Of a stretch of 14,748 nt of DNA, positions 8,148-14,255 are shown in pieces. Both the position numbers and the translations under genes were made by a program. This DNA is from Chromatiaceae bacterium (GTDB taxonomy: Bacteria; Pseudomonadota; Gammaproteobacteria; Chromatiales; Chromatiaceae). The stretch covers positions 1 to 14,748 of the forward strand of contig JACKMP010000016.1 in NCBI GenBank assembly GCA_024235315.1, read 5' to 3'. The notes beneath the pieces were generated by a model. The model searched no databases and had not been told where the DNA came from. It was given only the letters and a program-made list of their open reading frames with translations. Each line of letters starts with the position of its first letter. The first letter of the stretch is position 1.

Positions 8148-8190
8148 GGGCACTTCCCTGTGCCCGGGGACACGCCCCTTCAGGAGGGGC
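8148..8190 (-). promoter_or_regulatory. Two small hairpins between the Met-rich peptide and pentahaem genes
   Basis: GGGCAC (8148-8153) pairs with GTGCCC (8160-8165), and GCCCCT (8174-8179) pairs with AGGGGC (8185-8190). They lie in the 81-bp gap after the small peptide gene and before the pentahaem ribosome-binding site. No U-tract follows, so they are not classical terminators. They may mark an mRNA-processing or stabilising point that makes the upstream small-protein message more abundant. The function is inferred only. Confidence 0.35.
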
Positions 8191-8199
8191 AAACGCTTG

Positions 8200-8370
8200 T
8201 CACTTGGGTGGGTTCCAGCCGCTCATGCCGGACATGCCGCCCATACCGGACATCCCGCCCATGCCGGACATCCCCGACATGCTGGCGGTGGCGTTTGTCG
8301 CGCTACCCACCATCAGACCGACGGCGGCCGCGACAACTGCCTTTTTGAACCTCGTTAACATTCGAGTCAT
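8200..8370 (-). CDS. Exported Met-Ser/Gly-Gly triplet-repeat peptide
   Basis: This 56-residue ORF starts at ATG 8370, with GGAGG seven bases upstream, and ends in TGA at 8200. Residues 1-29 form a clear Sec signal peptide: basic start, hydrophobic core, and NATA before the cut. The mature part of about 27 residues is seven tandem triplets, MSG MSG MGG MSG MGG MSG MSG (31-51), followed by WNPPK. Met and Gly thus each recur every three residues. Met-rich periplasmic peptides often bind Cu(I)/Ag(I) through thioethers, and Gly every third residue could allow a polyglycine-II-like helix. Neither is shown here. It lies inside the molybdoenzyme-cytochrome operon. I know no named family for it. The coding status rests on the RBS, the signal peptide and the periodicity. 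Confidence 0.8.
   Translation of the reverse strand: MTRMLTRFKKAVVAAAVGLMVGSATNATASMSGMSGMGGMSGMGGMSGMSGWNPPK
8218..8280 (-). repeat. Seven tandem 9-bp units encoding M-S/G-G
   Basis: Seven consecutive nine-base units on the minus strand (ATG TCS GGS-type with variants) encode the Met-x-Gly triplets. The units differ at synonymous and Ser/Gly positions, so they are diverged copies kept in register, which favours selection on the peptide over recent slippage. Confidence 0.8.
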
Positions 8371-8421
8371 GATTTTTCCTCCAAGATTTTTCGGCCCCAG
8401 CCGGAACTTTGCTGGGTTGCG

Positions 8422-8718
8422 TTACTTCTGCTGCCAACCGCGGATGTCGTAGCGACCCGGCATACCGGGATGATTGAAGGGCGTATACCAATTGCCTTGA
8501 TCCTCGAGGAACCGAAGGCTGTTGGGGTACGGTTGTGACACACCGAGCAAGGACGTCGTGTACCACGCGCCTGGATGATCGACTGTTGTGATTGCCGGAG
8601 CGGCAACCGGACGTTGCGAGGGGTCAACCCCTGCGATCAGGCCCTCCTCAGCGAAAGCCACCGACGTGATGATCACGACCAGCAACGCTGCACTCAAACC
8701 TGTCAACGACAACCGCAT
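8422..8718 (-). CDS. Small exported protein of unknown family, first gene of the operon
   Basis: This 98-residue protein has a signal peptide (residues 1-23, ending VAFA) and a mature part of 75 residues. The mature part is rich in Pro, Gly and aromatics: HPGAWYTTSLLGV, SQPYPNSLRFLEDQGNWYTP and FNHPGMPGRYDIRGWQQK. There is no Cys, no haem motif and no membrane segment. The start at ATG 8718 is chosen because it begins the signal peptide; a longer in-frame ORF to 8814 would run into the -12 element of the sigma-54 promoter. As first gene after that promoter, 51 bp before the Met-rich peptide gene, it should be among the most expressed products. I do not recognise its family. Confidence 0.82.
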   Translation of the reverse strand: MRLSLTGLSAALLVVIITSVAFAEEGLIAGVDPSQRPVAAPAITTVDHPGAWYTTSLLGVSQPYPNSLRFLEDQGNWYTPFNHPGMPGRYDIRGWQQK

Positions 8719-8794
8719 CCTCAAGTCCCCCCGTTTCGGTACCGATTCCCCCGGCGCGCCCTTCACATCGCGACTCCGGTTGGCAACTCCGCTA

Positions 8795-8810
8795 CGCACC
8801 GTCCGTGCCA
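8795..8810 (-). promoter_or_regulatory. Sigma-54 promoter of the molybdoenzyme operon
   Basis: The minus strand reads TGGCACGGACGGTGCG. This matches the sigma-54 consensus TGGCACG-N4-TTGCW perfectly in the -24 element, with exact spacing and the invariant GC at -12; only the first T of TTGC and the last base differ. The predicted transcript start is near 8784, leaving a leader of about 66 nt before ATG 8718. The NtrC-type activator encoded in the same window makes this promoter highly plausible. Confidence 0.72.
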
Positions 8811-8817
8811 GCAAGAC

Positions 8818-8830
8818 TTAGTCTTTGATT
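8818..8830 (-). promoter_or_regulatory. IHF-like binding site
   Basis: The minus strand AATCAAAGACTAA matches the IHF core WATCAA-N4-TTR at all but one defined position. It has an A-tract (T7 at 8840-8846 on the plus strand) on the expected flank. It is centred near -40, between the -24 element and the proximal operator-like site, the usual place for IHF to bend DNA at sigma-54 promoters. Confidence 0.5.
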
Positions 8831-8885
8831 TAGCGATTGTTTTTTTGAATTCCTGGCGCAGCGAAGCGATTTGCCGCGTGCAATG

Positions 8886-8902
8886 TCTGCCGTTTTGTCA
8901 GG
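8886..8902. promoter_or_regulatory. Degenerate operator-like half-palindrome near -110
   Basis: TCTGCCGTTTTGTCAGG matches the perfect palindrome at 10503-10519 at 12 of 17 positions, with the right half (TTGTCAGG) intact. It lies about 110 bp upstream of the predicted start, a normal enhancer distance for NtrC-type activators. Confidence 0.4.
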
Positions 8903-9056
8903 CTGTTTCCGAGTGGACGCCAACCGAATGAGAATCCCGCCAGACATGCCTGTCGCGGACGGATCTTGCGCAGTCGGTAAAGGCAAAAGGAATCAGATGC
9001 TTGCCAGCGGATTCTGATGCTCCGGGCGAGGCTGCCAGCGCGATCAGCGGTCAAAC

Positions 9057-9069
9057 TGACAATCTGTCA
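9057..9069. promoter_or_regulatory. Operator-like palindrome TGACA-N3-TGTCA
   Basis: Perfect five-base arms lie around ATC. With flanks (9055-9071) it matches the 10503-10519 palindrome at 13 of 17 positions. It is about 280 bp upstream of the predicted sigma-54 start at 8784, a plausible distal enhancer for the response regulator encoded at 12475-13827. Confidence 0.5.
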
Positions 9070-9099
9070 CGCGGCGTGATTCGGGACGATATCGCATCT

Positions 9100-9125
9100 C
9101 CGCCCCGCGATTACGCGGGGGGCGG
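9100..9125. other. Strong GC hairpin downstream of the QGW-repeat gene
   Basis: CCCCGCG (9103-9109) and CGCGGGG (9114-9120) pair around ATTA, extended by CCG/CGG with a two-base bulge. It is about 80 bp past the stop at 9204. It has no U-tract on either strand, so it is either a factor-dependent end or a message-stabilising structure. Confidence 0.45.
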
Positions 9126-9203
9126 ACAACACCGAAACGTCGCGGACAACGTTAGCCCGCACCGCGTCGCGACGGTGGCCGCCGGGACGGTGTTGGGGCA
9201 TAT

Positions 9204-10337
9204 CTAACGGTAGGGATAAGGGCCATGCTGGGGCCACACCCAGGCAGGCTGCCGCCACACCGGCGGAGCGGGCCACCAATAGGGCGAACCATGCGGAACC
9301 GGTGGCGCCATTCGCCCGCAGGGGTGAGCGGGGCGCCGCGCCCAGGCCGGATAGGCCGCGACCACGGAATCGGTCAGCTGCGAAACCGGCGCGCCGTTTT
9401 CTTGCGGACTGGTTTCGACGGCTTCAGACTGTAACGGCACGACTACCGATACCTGCGGGTGCCGAAAACCTTCTGCGCCGAGCAGCGATGCCGCCTCCAG
9501 CTCGCCGCCCGGTTGACCCACAGCACCCTGGACGTCGCTGTCGCGCGCCATTGGCAGCGCCCCCTGAGGCCTTGGCGTTATCAACATCGTGCCATCGCGG
9601 CCCGCAGGCTGTACCTGCCACCCGCTCTGTTGCAACTGCTGCTTAAACTGCTCGACGTGTGTCGGCGAGGCCACGGGGCCGGTCGGCGACGATGCGGTTG
9701 TGGCCGCGGTCGGCGGTGTCAACTCAGATTCGGGCGCACGGTAGATCACGCTCCCGTCCTTGGCGGTATAGCGGACCCATCCCTGTCGCTCCAGGTCCTC
9801 GCTTAAGCGATCGGCAATCGTCGGAGGCGACGCCTCGACCGGTTTTGGCGGCAGGTAATACAGATCGCCGCCCGCTGCCCGCACTGCGCTCCAGCCCTGG
9901 CGTTCCAACTCACCACGCAACTGCTGGGTGACTGTACCCTGCGCGGCCAGGGCCAGATCGCTTGCGCCCGCCACTGGCGCCTTCGCGGGCGCAGGTTTGC
10001 GATAAATCCGGTTGCCCTCCCCATCCATCTGCGCTGCCCAGCCTTGCTGCTCCAGGGCCTCGCGCAGGTTGGCAGCGAACGCACGCTCGGATGATGCGAA
10101 TTCGGGTGCCTGGGCGACAGCCCCGGGCGCCGGCGGCAAATAGCTGACACTGCCGTCGGGGGCATCGACCGGCGTCCAGCCCTGAGCGATCAGCGCCTCT
10201 TGCAACTGCATCGAGAGTGTCTCCCCGCTGGCTTTCGAGGAATCGAACGAGGACTCCCCGGCACTTGTAGGCAGAACGGGGAGAAAGCCCACAAGAAACG
10301 CCAGACTTGCCAGTCGGGCCAAACGAAAAGTGTCCAT
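9204..10337 (-). CDS. Exported protein with five helix-QGW-strand repeats
   Basis: This 377-residue protein starts at ATG 10337 (GAGGAT upstream). Residues 1-26 are a signal peptide ending PTSAG. The body holds five diverged repeats of about 30 residues centred on GW at 53, 99, 148, 186 and 239. Each is an amphipathic helix such as VTQQLRGELERQGW, about six residues, then a DGSxxY strand ending in Pro. Linkers are Ala/Pro-rich. Residues after 258 are low-complexity, and the last 45 or so are packed with Pro, Trp and Tyr (PYWWPAPPVWRQPAWVW). The only Cys is near residue 345, with no haem motif. It is likely periplasmic or surface-attached; binding or scaffolding is a guess. It is transcribed divergently from the two-component system and separated by 485 bp from the molybdoenzyme operon. 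I do not recognise the family. Confidence 0.85.
   Translation of the reverse strand: MDTFRLARLASLAFLVGFLPVLPTSAGESSFDSSKASGETLSMQLQEALIAQGWTPVDAPDGSVSYLPPAPGAVAQAPEFASSERAFAANLREALEQQGWAAQMDGEGNRIYRKPAPAKAPVAGASDLALAAQGTVTQQLRGELERQGWSAVRAAGGDLYYLPPKPVEASPPTIADRLSEDLERQGWVRYTAKDGSVIYRAPESELTPPTAATTASSPTGPVASPTHVEQFKQQLQQSGWQVQPAGRDGTMLITPRPQGALPMARDSDVQGAVGQPGGELEAASLLGAEGFRHPQVSVVVPLQSEAVETSPQENGAPVSQLTDSVVAAYPAWARRPAHPCGRMAPPVPHGSPYWWPAPPVWRQPAWVWPQHGPYPYR
9567..10217 (-). repeat. Five in-frame copies of a ~30-residue QGW motif
   Basis: Residues 41-70, 87-117, 136-166, 174-204 and 227-257 share the pattern L-x3-L-x2-QGW-x6-DG-x3-Y-x2-P. The copies are too diverged at DNA level to be recent duplications. 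The fifth copy has SGW in place of QGW and Leu-Ile where the Tyr usually stands. Confidence 0.8.
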
Positions 10338-10406
10338 GGTTATGATCCTCGGGTGCAATGGAACAGGCTGATTTGAAAAAAACACTGCCGTCACACTGAA
10401 GCAAGT

Positions 10407-10422
10407 TGCAAGCCATGTGCGG
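10407..10422 (-). promoter_or_regulatory. Weak sigma-54-like promoter of the QGW-repeat gene
   Basis: The minus strand reads CCGCACATGGCTTGCA. The -12 half TTGCA and the GCAC of the -24 half match at exact spacing, but the important TGG is CCG. The predicted start is near 10396, with a leader of about 58 nt. The perfect palindrome is centred about 115 bp upstream, the same geometry as at the molybdoenzyme operon, which is why I keep it despite the poor -24. Confidence 0.4.
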
Positions 10423-10502
10423 TTGAACCGGCATCCAAGGCGCTCCAATGAGGACTCCAGGTGTTTAACCTGCGTTACTCAGGCGACCTGCAGGCACCCA
10501 GG

Positions 10503-10519
10503 CCTGACAAATTGTCAGG
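10503..10519. promoter_or_regulatory. Perfect 17-bp palindrome between divergent genes
   Basis: CCTGACAA-A-TTGTCAGG has fully matched eight-base arms around one base. It lies between the QGW-repeat gene (minus) and the sensor kinase gene (plus). It is the best version of the motif also seen at 9057-9069 and, weakly, at 8886-8902. It is most likely the binding site of the response regulator encoded next door, able to serve both directions and autoregulation. Confidence 0.6.
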
Positions 10520-10627
10520 GTAATTTTTTGTGGTCTCTCTAGAATTTCATGGATGTGCCGTGTTTTTTCCGCCGTCCGCGAAACCCACCCGCCACAGGGA
10601 ATCGGACCACTTTACCGGTGTTGATGC

Positions 10628-12478
10628 ATGATCTGGCCACCCTCCCGTCTGAGTCAGAAGTTCGGCCTTGGTACTGCGGCCGGGCTCCTGCTCAGCTCGC
10701 TGATTTTCCTGCTGCTTTATATCGGCCTGTACAGCACTGAGCTGACCGCCGAGCGCGCCAAGGCAGCTGCTCAGGTGAACAGCCTGCTGCAAACGTCCCT
10801 GGAAAACGCAATGCTGAAACGCGACCTCGAAGGACTGCGGTTCATCGTTGATCGGCTCGGCCAGCAAACCGGAATCGAAGCCGTGTTCATTACCAACCCG
10901 GCCGGTGAAATCCGTTTCGCCAGCGACCCGCTGCTGCTGGGAAAACGGCATTCACCCGTGTCATACGGCGCTGCGGCTTCCACGCAATTCGTCCACGACG
11001 CACTGGGTCGCGATATCCTGCGCAGCGTCAATCCAGTGGCCAACCGCATCGCTTGCCTGGAATGCCATGGTGCCATTTCAGAGCGTCCGATAAACGGCAT
11101 TCTCTACGTCGATTACGACGCGGCGCCGATACGGGAACAGGCACGAGCCACGACGCTGCTCCTGATGGGGTCAGGTGCAATCATTGTGTTGATCAACCTC
11201 GCCGGGGGCTGGTGGTTCATCCAGCGATACGTGATCAGACCCATCAATCACCTCGCCGCAACCAGCCGGTCGCTCGCCGCGGGCGATCTCGCCGTCCGTG
11301 CCAATACCCAAGGCAACGATGAACTGGCCCAACTGGGCAAGACGTTCAATGTCATGGCGGGGCAACTACAGGCAAAGATCACCGAACTGGAAAAGCAGGG
11401 CGCCTTCCTGCAGGCGTTGCTAGATGCCATCCCGGACGGCGTTCGCGTAATCGCACCGGATTATCGGATCCTGCTGACCAACCGTGCCTACCGGGAGCAG
11501 TTGCAGCTGGGCGATGACGATGGCGTCGGGCAGCATTGTTACAGTGCCTCGCACCATTTGGAGAACCCTTGCCCAGCCACCTTGATCACCTGTCCGGTAC
11601 ACGAACTTAACATCAAGGAACAACCAGTCCAGGCGTTGCATCGCCACCACCGTAGCGATGGCCAAGTCATAGATGTCGAGATCTACGCAGCGCGGATGCA
11701 GGCAACCGACAACGGTACCCCGCATACGCTGGTGGTCGAATCCATCCGCGACCTTTCCAGACACATCAAGTATTCACAGGAACAAAAGCTATCGGAACTG
11801 GGCAAGCTGGCAACGGGCGTTGCACACGAGATCTACAACCCGCTGGCATCCGTGAAAATGGCCCTGCATGCACTGCACGAAAATGCCGCCGGCAGCGAAC
11901 GCGAACCCGAAACGCAGAAATACCTGCAACTACTCGACCGCGAGGTCGACCAGTGTATCGATGTCACACAAAGACTGCTGCGCCTCGGCATGCCGGCGTC
12001 CGAAACCCCACAATTGATCACTGTCTCCACGGTGTTGGACGACACGCTCAGCCTGGTGCGTTGGGAGGCCGATGCGATAAACGTAACGCTGAAAACCGAT
12101 CTGCGACCCGAAGCCCGAGTGCTGGCCAATGACAGCGAGTTGCGCATGGTCGCGCTCAACCTGATCCAGAACGCATTTCACGCGATGCCGGATGGCGGCG
12201 AGCTGCTGGTTAGCAGTCGCGCAAACGGGAAACACGTAGAGATCAGCTTTCGGGATTCCGGTGTCGGCATTCCTCCCGAGCAACTGGCACGCATTTTTGA
12301 TCCCTTCTATAGCCGGCGTGCAGCGGGCGGCAAAGGCACTGGCCTCGGGCTGTCGATCGTGCGCACCATCATCGAGAACTTCGATGGAACCGTCTCCGTG
12401 CAGAGCGAGCTCGGGCGTGGAAGCACTTTCACCGTCAGCCTTCCGGATCCATCAACCTTGACCGGGAACGCGACATGA
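10628..12478 (+). CDS. Haem-c-binding transmembrane sensor histidine kinase
   Basis: This 616-residue protein has membrane helices at about 17-35 and 174-197, which enclose a periplasmic domain of about 140 residues. That domain carries CLECHG (143-148), a single c-type haem motif near its membrane-proximal end. Next come a HAMP region (about 198-250), a PAS-like domain (about 260-375) with a Cys/His cluster HCYSASHHLENPCP...TCPVH (C304, C315, C322), and a HisKA domain with phospho-acceptor H400 in GVAHEIYNP. The catalytic domain has NLIQNA (N box, 511-516), DSGVGIP (543-549) and GTGLGLS (570-576), so all kinase boxes are intact. It likely senses redox state or a haem ligand in the periplasm. 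It overlaps the regulator gene by 4 bp. There is no strong RBS at this start. Confidence 0.9.
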   Translation: MIWPPSRLSQKFGLGTAAGLLLSSLIFLLLYIGLYSTELTAERAKAAAQVNSLLQTSLENAMLKRDLEGLRFIVDRLGQQTGIEAVFITNPAGEIRFASDPLLLGKRHSPVSYGAAASTQFVHDALGRDILRSVNPVANRIACLECHGAISERPINGILYVDYDAAPIREQARATTLLLMGSGAIIVLINLAGGWWFIQRYVIRPINHLAATSRSLAAGDLAVRANTQGNDELAQLGKTFNVMAGQLQAKITELEKQGAFLQALLDAIPDGVRVIAPDYRILLTNRAYREQLQLGDDDGVGQHCYSASHHLENPCPATLITCPVHELNIKEQPVQALHRHHRSDGQVIDVEIYAARMQATDNGTPHTLVVESIRDLSRHIKYSQEQKLSELGKLATGVAHEIYNPLASVKMALHALHENAAGSEREPETQKYLQLLDREVDQCIDVTQRLLRLGMPASETPQLITVSTVLDDTLSLVRWEADAINVTLKTDLRPEARVLANDSELRMVALNLIQNAFHAMPDGGELLVSSRANGKHVEISFRDSGVGIPPEQLARIFDPFYSRRAAGGKGTGLGLSIVRTIIENFDGTVSVQSELGRGSTFTVSLPDPSTLTGNAT

Positions 12479-13827
12479 AGCGGCCGATACTGATCATCGA
12501 GGACGACACCACCTTGAATCACCTGATCACGCAGCAGCTTGCTCGCGCGGGTTTTTCGACGACGGGGGCAACCAGCTGGTCTGCGGCGCAAAGCTACCTG
12601 GCAACAAAAGAACCTGCGCTGATCATTACCGATGTGAGGCTGCCGGATGGCGACAGTATTCAGCTACTGCCCGAGCTGGTGGAAACCTACCCTGTGATCG
12701 TGCTTACCGCATTCGGTTCGGTGCGCGACGCTGTTGATTCAATGAAACGAGGTGCCGCGGACTATCTGCTCAAGCCGGTCAGTTTCGACGAACTGCTGCT
12801 GACGGTGGAACGCACACTTGAAAACGCACAATTGCGGCAGGAGAACCAGTTCTGCAAGCGTCAGTTGCGCGCACGCGACGCGCGCAATGGGCTGGTCATC
12901 GGTGAAAGCGCCGTGATCGACGATGTGCTGCGCACAGTAGAGGCCGTTGCCAAGGAAGACATCACCGTATTGGTGCAGGGGGAAAGCGGCACCGGAAAGG
13001 AACTGATTGCACGCGAGGTCCATGACAACAGTCCGCGCCGCAAGCGCAGTTTCGTCACCGTCGACTGCTGTACCCTGCAAGAAAAACTGTTCGAGTCAGA
13101 ACTCTTTGGGCACGAAAAAGGCGCCTTTACCGGTGCCGACCGGCAGAAGAAGGGATTGATCGAAGGCGCCGAAGGCGGCACCTTGTTTCTCGACGAGATT
13201 GGTGAGATCGATGGCAGCATTCAGGCGAAGCTGCTCCGCGTGCTCGAGACCGGGCAATTCCGCCGACTGGGGGGCACCAAGGACTTGAGCGCCAACGTGC
13301 GCGTGGTGGCGGCGACCAACCGCAATCTCGGCGACATGGTCGAGGACGGGGCCTTTCGCCCCGACCTGTTCTATCGACTGAACGGTTTCAACATCCTGGT
13401 TCCACCCCTGCGCGACCGCCGCGATGACATCCCCGCGCTGGCAGAGCACTTCATCCGAAATCACAGTTTCTCGCGCCGCATCGAGAAGCAACTCAAGAAG
13501 GCGGCTGTGCGCAAACTCGTCGCCTACAACTGGCCGGGCAACATCCGCGAGCTGAAAAACGTCATGGAACGCGCCATCATCCTGTCGCGGGACAAACCAT
13601 GGATCGGCCCCGAGCATCTCGCCTTCGGCTCGTCGCAGCGTCAAAGCGCGGCCGCACTGACGCTGTCTTTCAATCAAGATCCCACCCTGGAACAAATCGA
13701 GGCAGAGTATCTTTCCCGCCTGCTGAAGAAATTCTCCGGCCGGCGCGCCGAAGTGGCCGATACGCTAGGCGTCAGCGAACGCAGCGTCTATCGGATGATC
13801 AAGCGTTTCGACCTCGAAAACGGATAA
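12475..13827 (+). CDS. NtrC-family sigma-54-dependent response regulator
   Basis: This 450-residue protein has three intact domains. The receiver has acidic pair E9/D10, phospho-acceptor D53 (ITDVRLPDG), T78 and K100 (LLKP). The AAA+ sigma-54-interaction domain has Walker A GESGTGKE (169-176), GAFTGA (216-221), Walker B GGTLFLDE (234-241), the RPDLFYRL arginine-finger region and WPGNIRELKN. The C-terminal Fis-type helix-turn-helix is AEVADTLGVSERSVYRMIKR (425-444). GAFTGA shows it activates sigma-54 RNA polymerase. Its start is coupled to the kinase stop through ATGA, so the two are a cognate pair. Its likely targets are the promoter at 8795-8810 and the weaker one at 10407-10422, through the CTGACA/TGTCAG palindromes. 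Confidence 0.95.
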   Translation: MKRPILIIEDDTTLNHLITQQLARAGFSTTGATSWSAAQSYLATKEPALIITDVRLPDGDSIQLLPELVETYPVIVLTAFGSVRDAVDSMKRGAADYLLKPVSFDELLLTVERTLENAQLRQENQFCKRQLRARDARNGLVIGESAVIDDVLRTVEAVAKEDITVLVQGESGTGKELIAREVHDNSPRRKRSFVTVDCCTLQEKLFESELFGHEKGAFTGADRQKKGLIEGAEGGTLFLDEIGEIDGSIQAKLLRVLETGQFRRLGGTKDLSANVRVVAATNRNLGDMVEDGAFRPDLFYRLNGFNILVPPLRDRRDDIPALAEHFIRNHSFSRRIEKQLKKAAVRKLVAYNWPGNIRELKNVMERAIILSRDKPWIGPEHLAFGSSQRQSAAALTLSFNQDPTLEQIEAEYLSRLLKKFSGRRAEVADTLGVSERSVYRMIKRFDLENG

Positions 13828-14060
13828 CGATGAAATCAAACACCACTTGCCGGACGGGTTCCAATCAGGGCGGGTCAATTCGCCGCCGTGAACACAAGAC
13901 CGGCCGCTATGGCCAGTGGATGAATCCAGTCAGCCGCACCCAACGGTCAATGAACCGCTGATGCCACTTCGGTCCATCTGGCGGGAGCAGTTAACACGAA
14001 GAAACTGCGCGGCAGCGCTGGCCGCGATATCCCAGCAAACAAGACCGCAGCCAACAAAAA

Positions 14061-14084
14061 AGGCCTGCGATTTCTCGCAGGCCT
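14061..14084. terminator. Bidirectional rho-independent terminator
   Basis: AGGCCTGCGA (14061-14070) and TCGCAGGCCT (14075-14084) form a perfect ten-base stem with loop TTTC. CTTTTT follows on the plus strand, and a six-A tract (14055-14060) gives a U-tract on the minus strand. It can end both the kinase-regulator transcript and the tRNA-Lys transcript. Between the regulator stop at 13827 and this point (about 230 bp) I see no convincing gene. Confidence 0.92.
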
Positions 14085-14093
14085 CTTTTTATT

Positions 14094-14169
14094 TGGTGGG
14101 GCGTGCAGGATTCGAACCTGCGACCAATTGATTAAAAGTCAACTGCTCTACCAACTGAGCTAACGCCCC
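14094..14169 (-). tRNA. tRNA-Lys (anticodon UUU)
   Basis: The minus strand gives a complete cloverleaf. GGGGCGT pairs with ACGCCCC, the D-arm region is TTAGCTCAGTTGGTAGAGCA, the anticodon loop is CTTTTAA with anticodon UUU, and the T-arm is GCAGGTTCGAATCCTGC. The discriminator is A, and CCA is encoded (14094-14096). It differs from E. coli tRNA-Lys mainly in the acceptor stem. Confidence 0.97.
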
Positions 14170-14202
14170 AAAATCGGTCTGGGCTGATGTTGCGCCAGGA
14201 AA

Positions 14203-14238
14203 GAGCGCGCATTATACAGAACCAGTTGTCCCGCTCAA
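14203..14238 (-). promoter_or_regulatory. Sigma-70 promoter of tRNA-Lys
   Basis: On the minus strand TTGAGC (14233-14238), a 16-bp spacer, a perfect TATAAT (14211-14216) and a GCGCGCTC discriminator follow each other. A GC-rich discriminator is typical of stringently controlled stable-RNA promoters. The start would be near 14204, about 35 bp before the mature tRNA. Confidence 0.8.
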
Positions 14239-14255
14239 CCCGTTTATGCCCGTTT

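Larger units (their letters stand above)
8719..9203. other. 485-bp regulatory gap upstream of the molybdoenzyme operon
   Basis: No gene is supported here. The gap holds a sigma-54 promoter, an IHF-like site, two operator-like sequences and a strong GC hairpin, each listed separately. ORFs of 60-75 codons in it lack ribosome sites and coding character. Confidence 0.6.

Noticed and set aside
9100..9125. Rho-independent terminator for the QGW-repeat gene
   Set aside because: The stem is strong but there is no U-tract on either strand, so it is listed only as a hairpin.
10549..10740. Small plus-strand ORF upstream of the kinase
   Set aside because: It overlaps the kinase start in another frame and shows no features. 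The region is better explained as leader and regulatory DNA.
13830..13961. 44-codon ORF directly after the response regulator
   Set aside because: The RBS is weak, the product is Arg/Ser-rich and featureless, and no signal or motif is seen. It may be chance, so it is not listed as a gene.
13916..14131. ORF whose product ends LVGRAGFEPATN
   Set aside because: This is the well-known spurious translation across the terminator and the antisense of a tRNA T-arm.
14094..14169. tRNA-Lys as an integration site for a genomic island carrying the cluster
   Set aside because: The 3' end faces the cluster, but I see no second copy of the tRNA 3' end in the window and no integrase gene.
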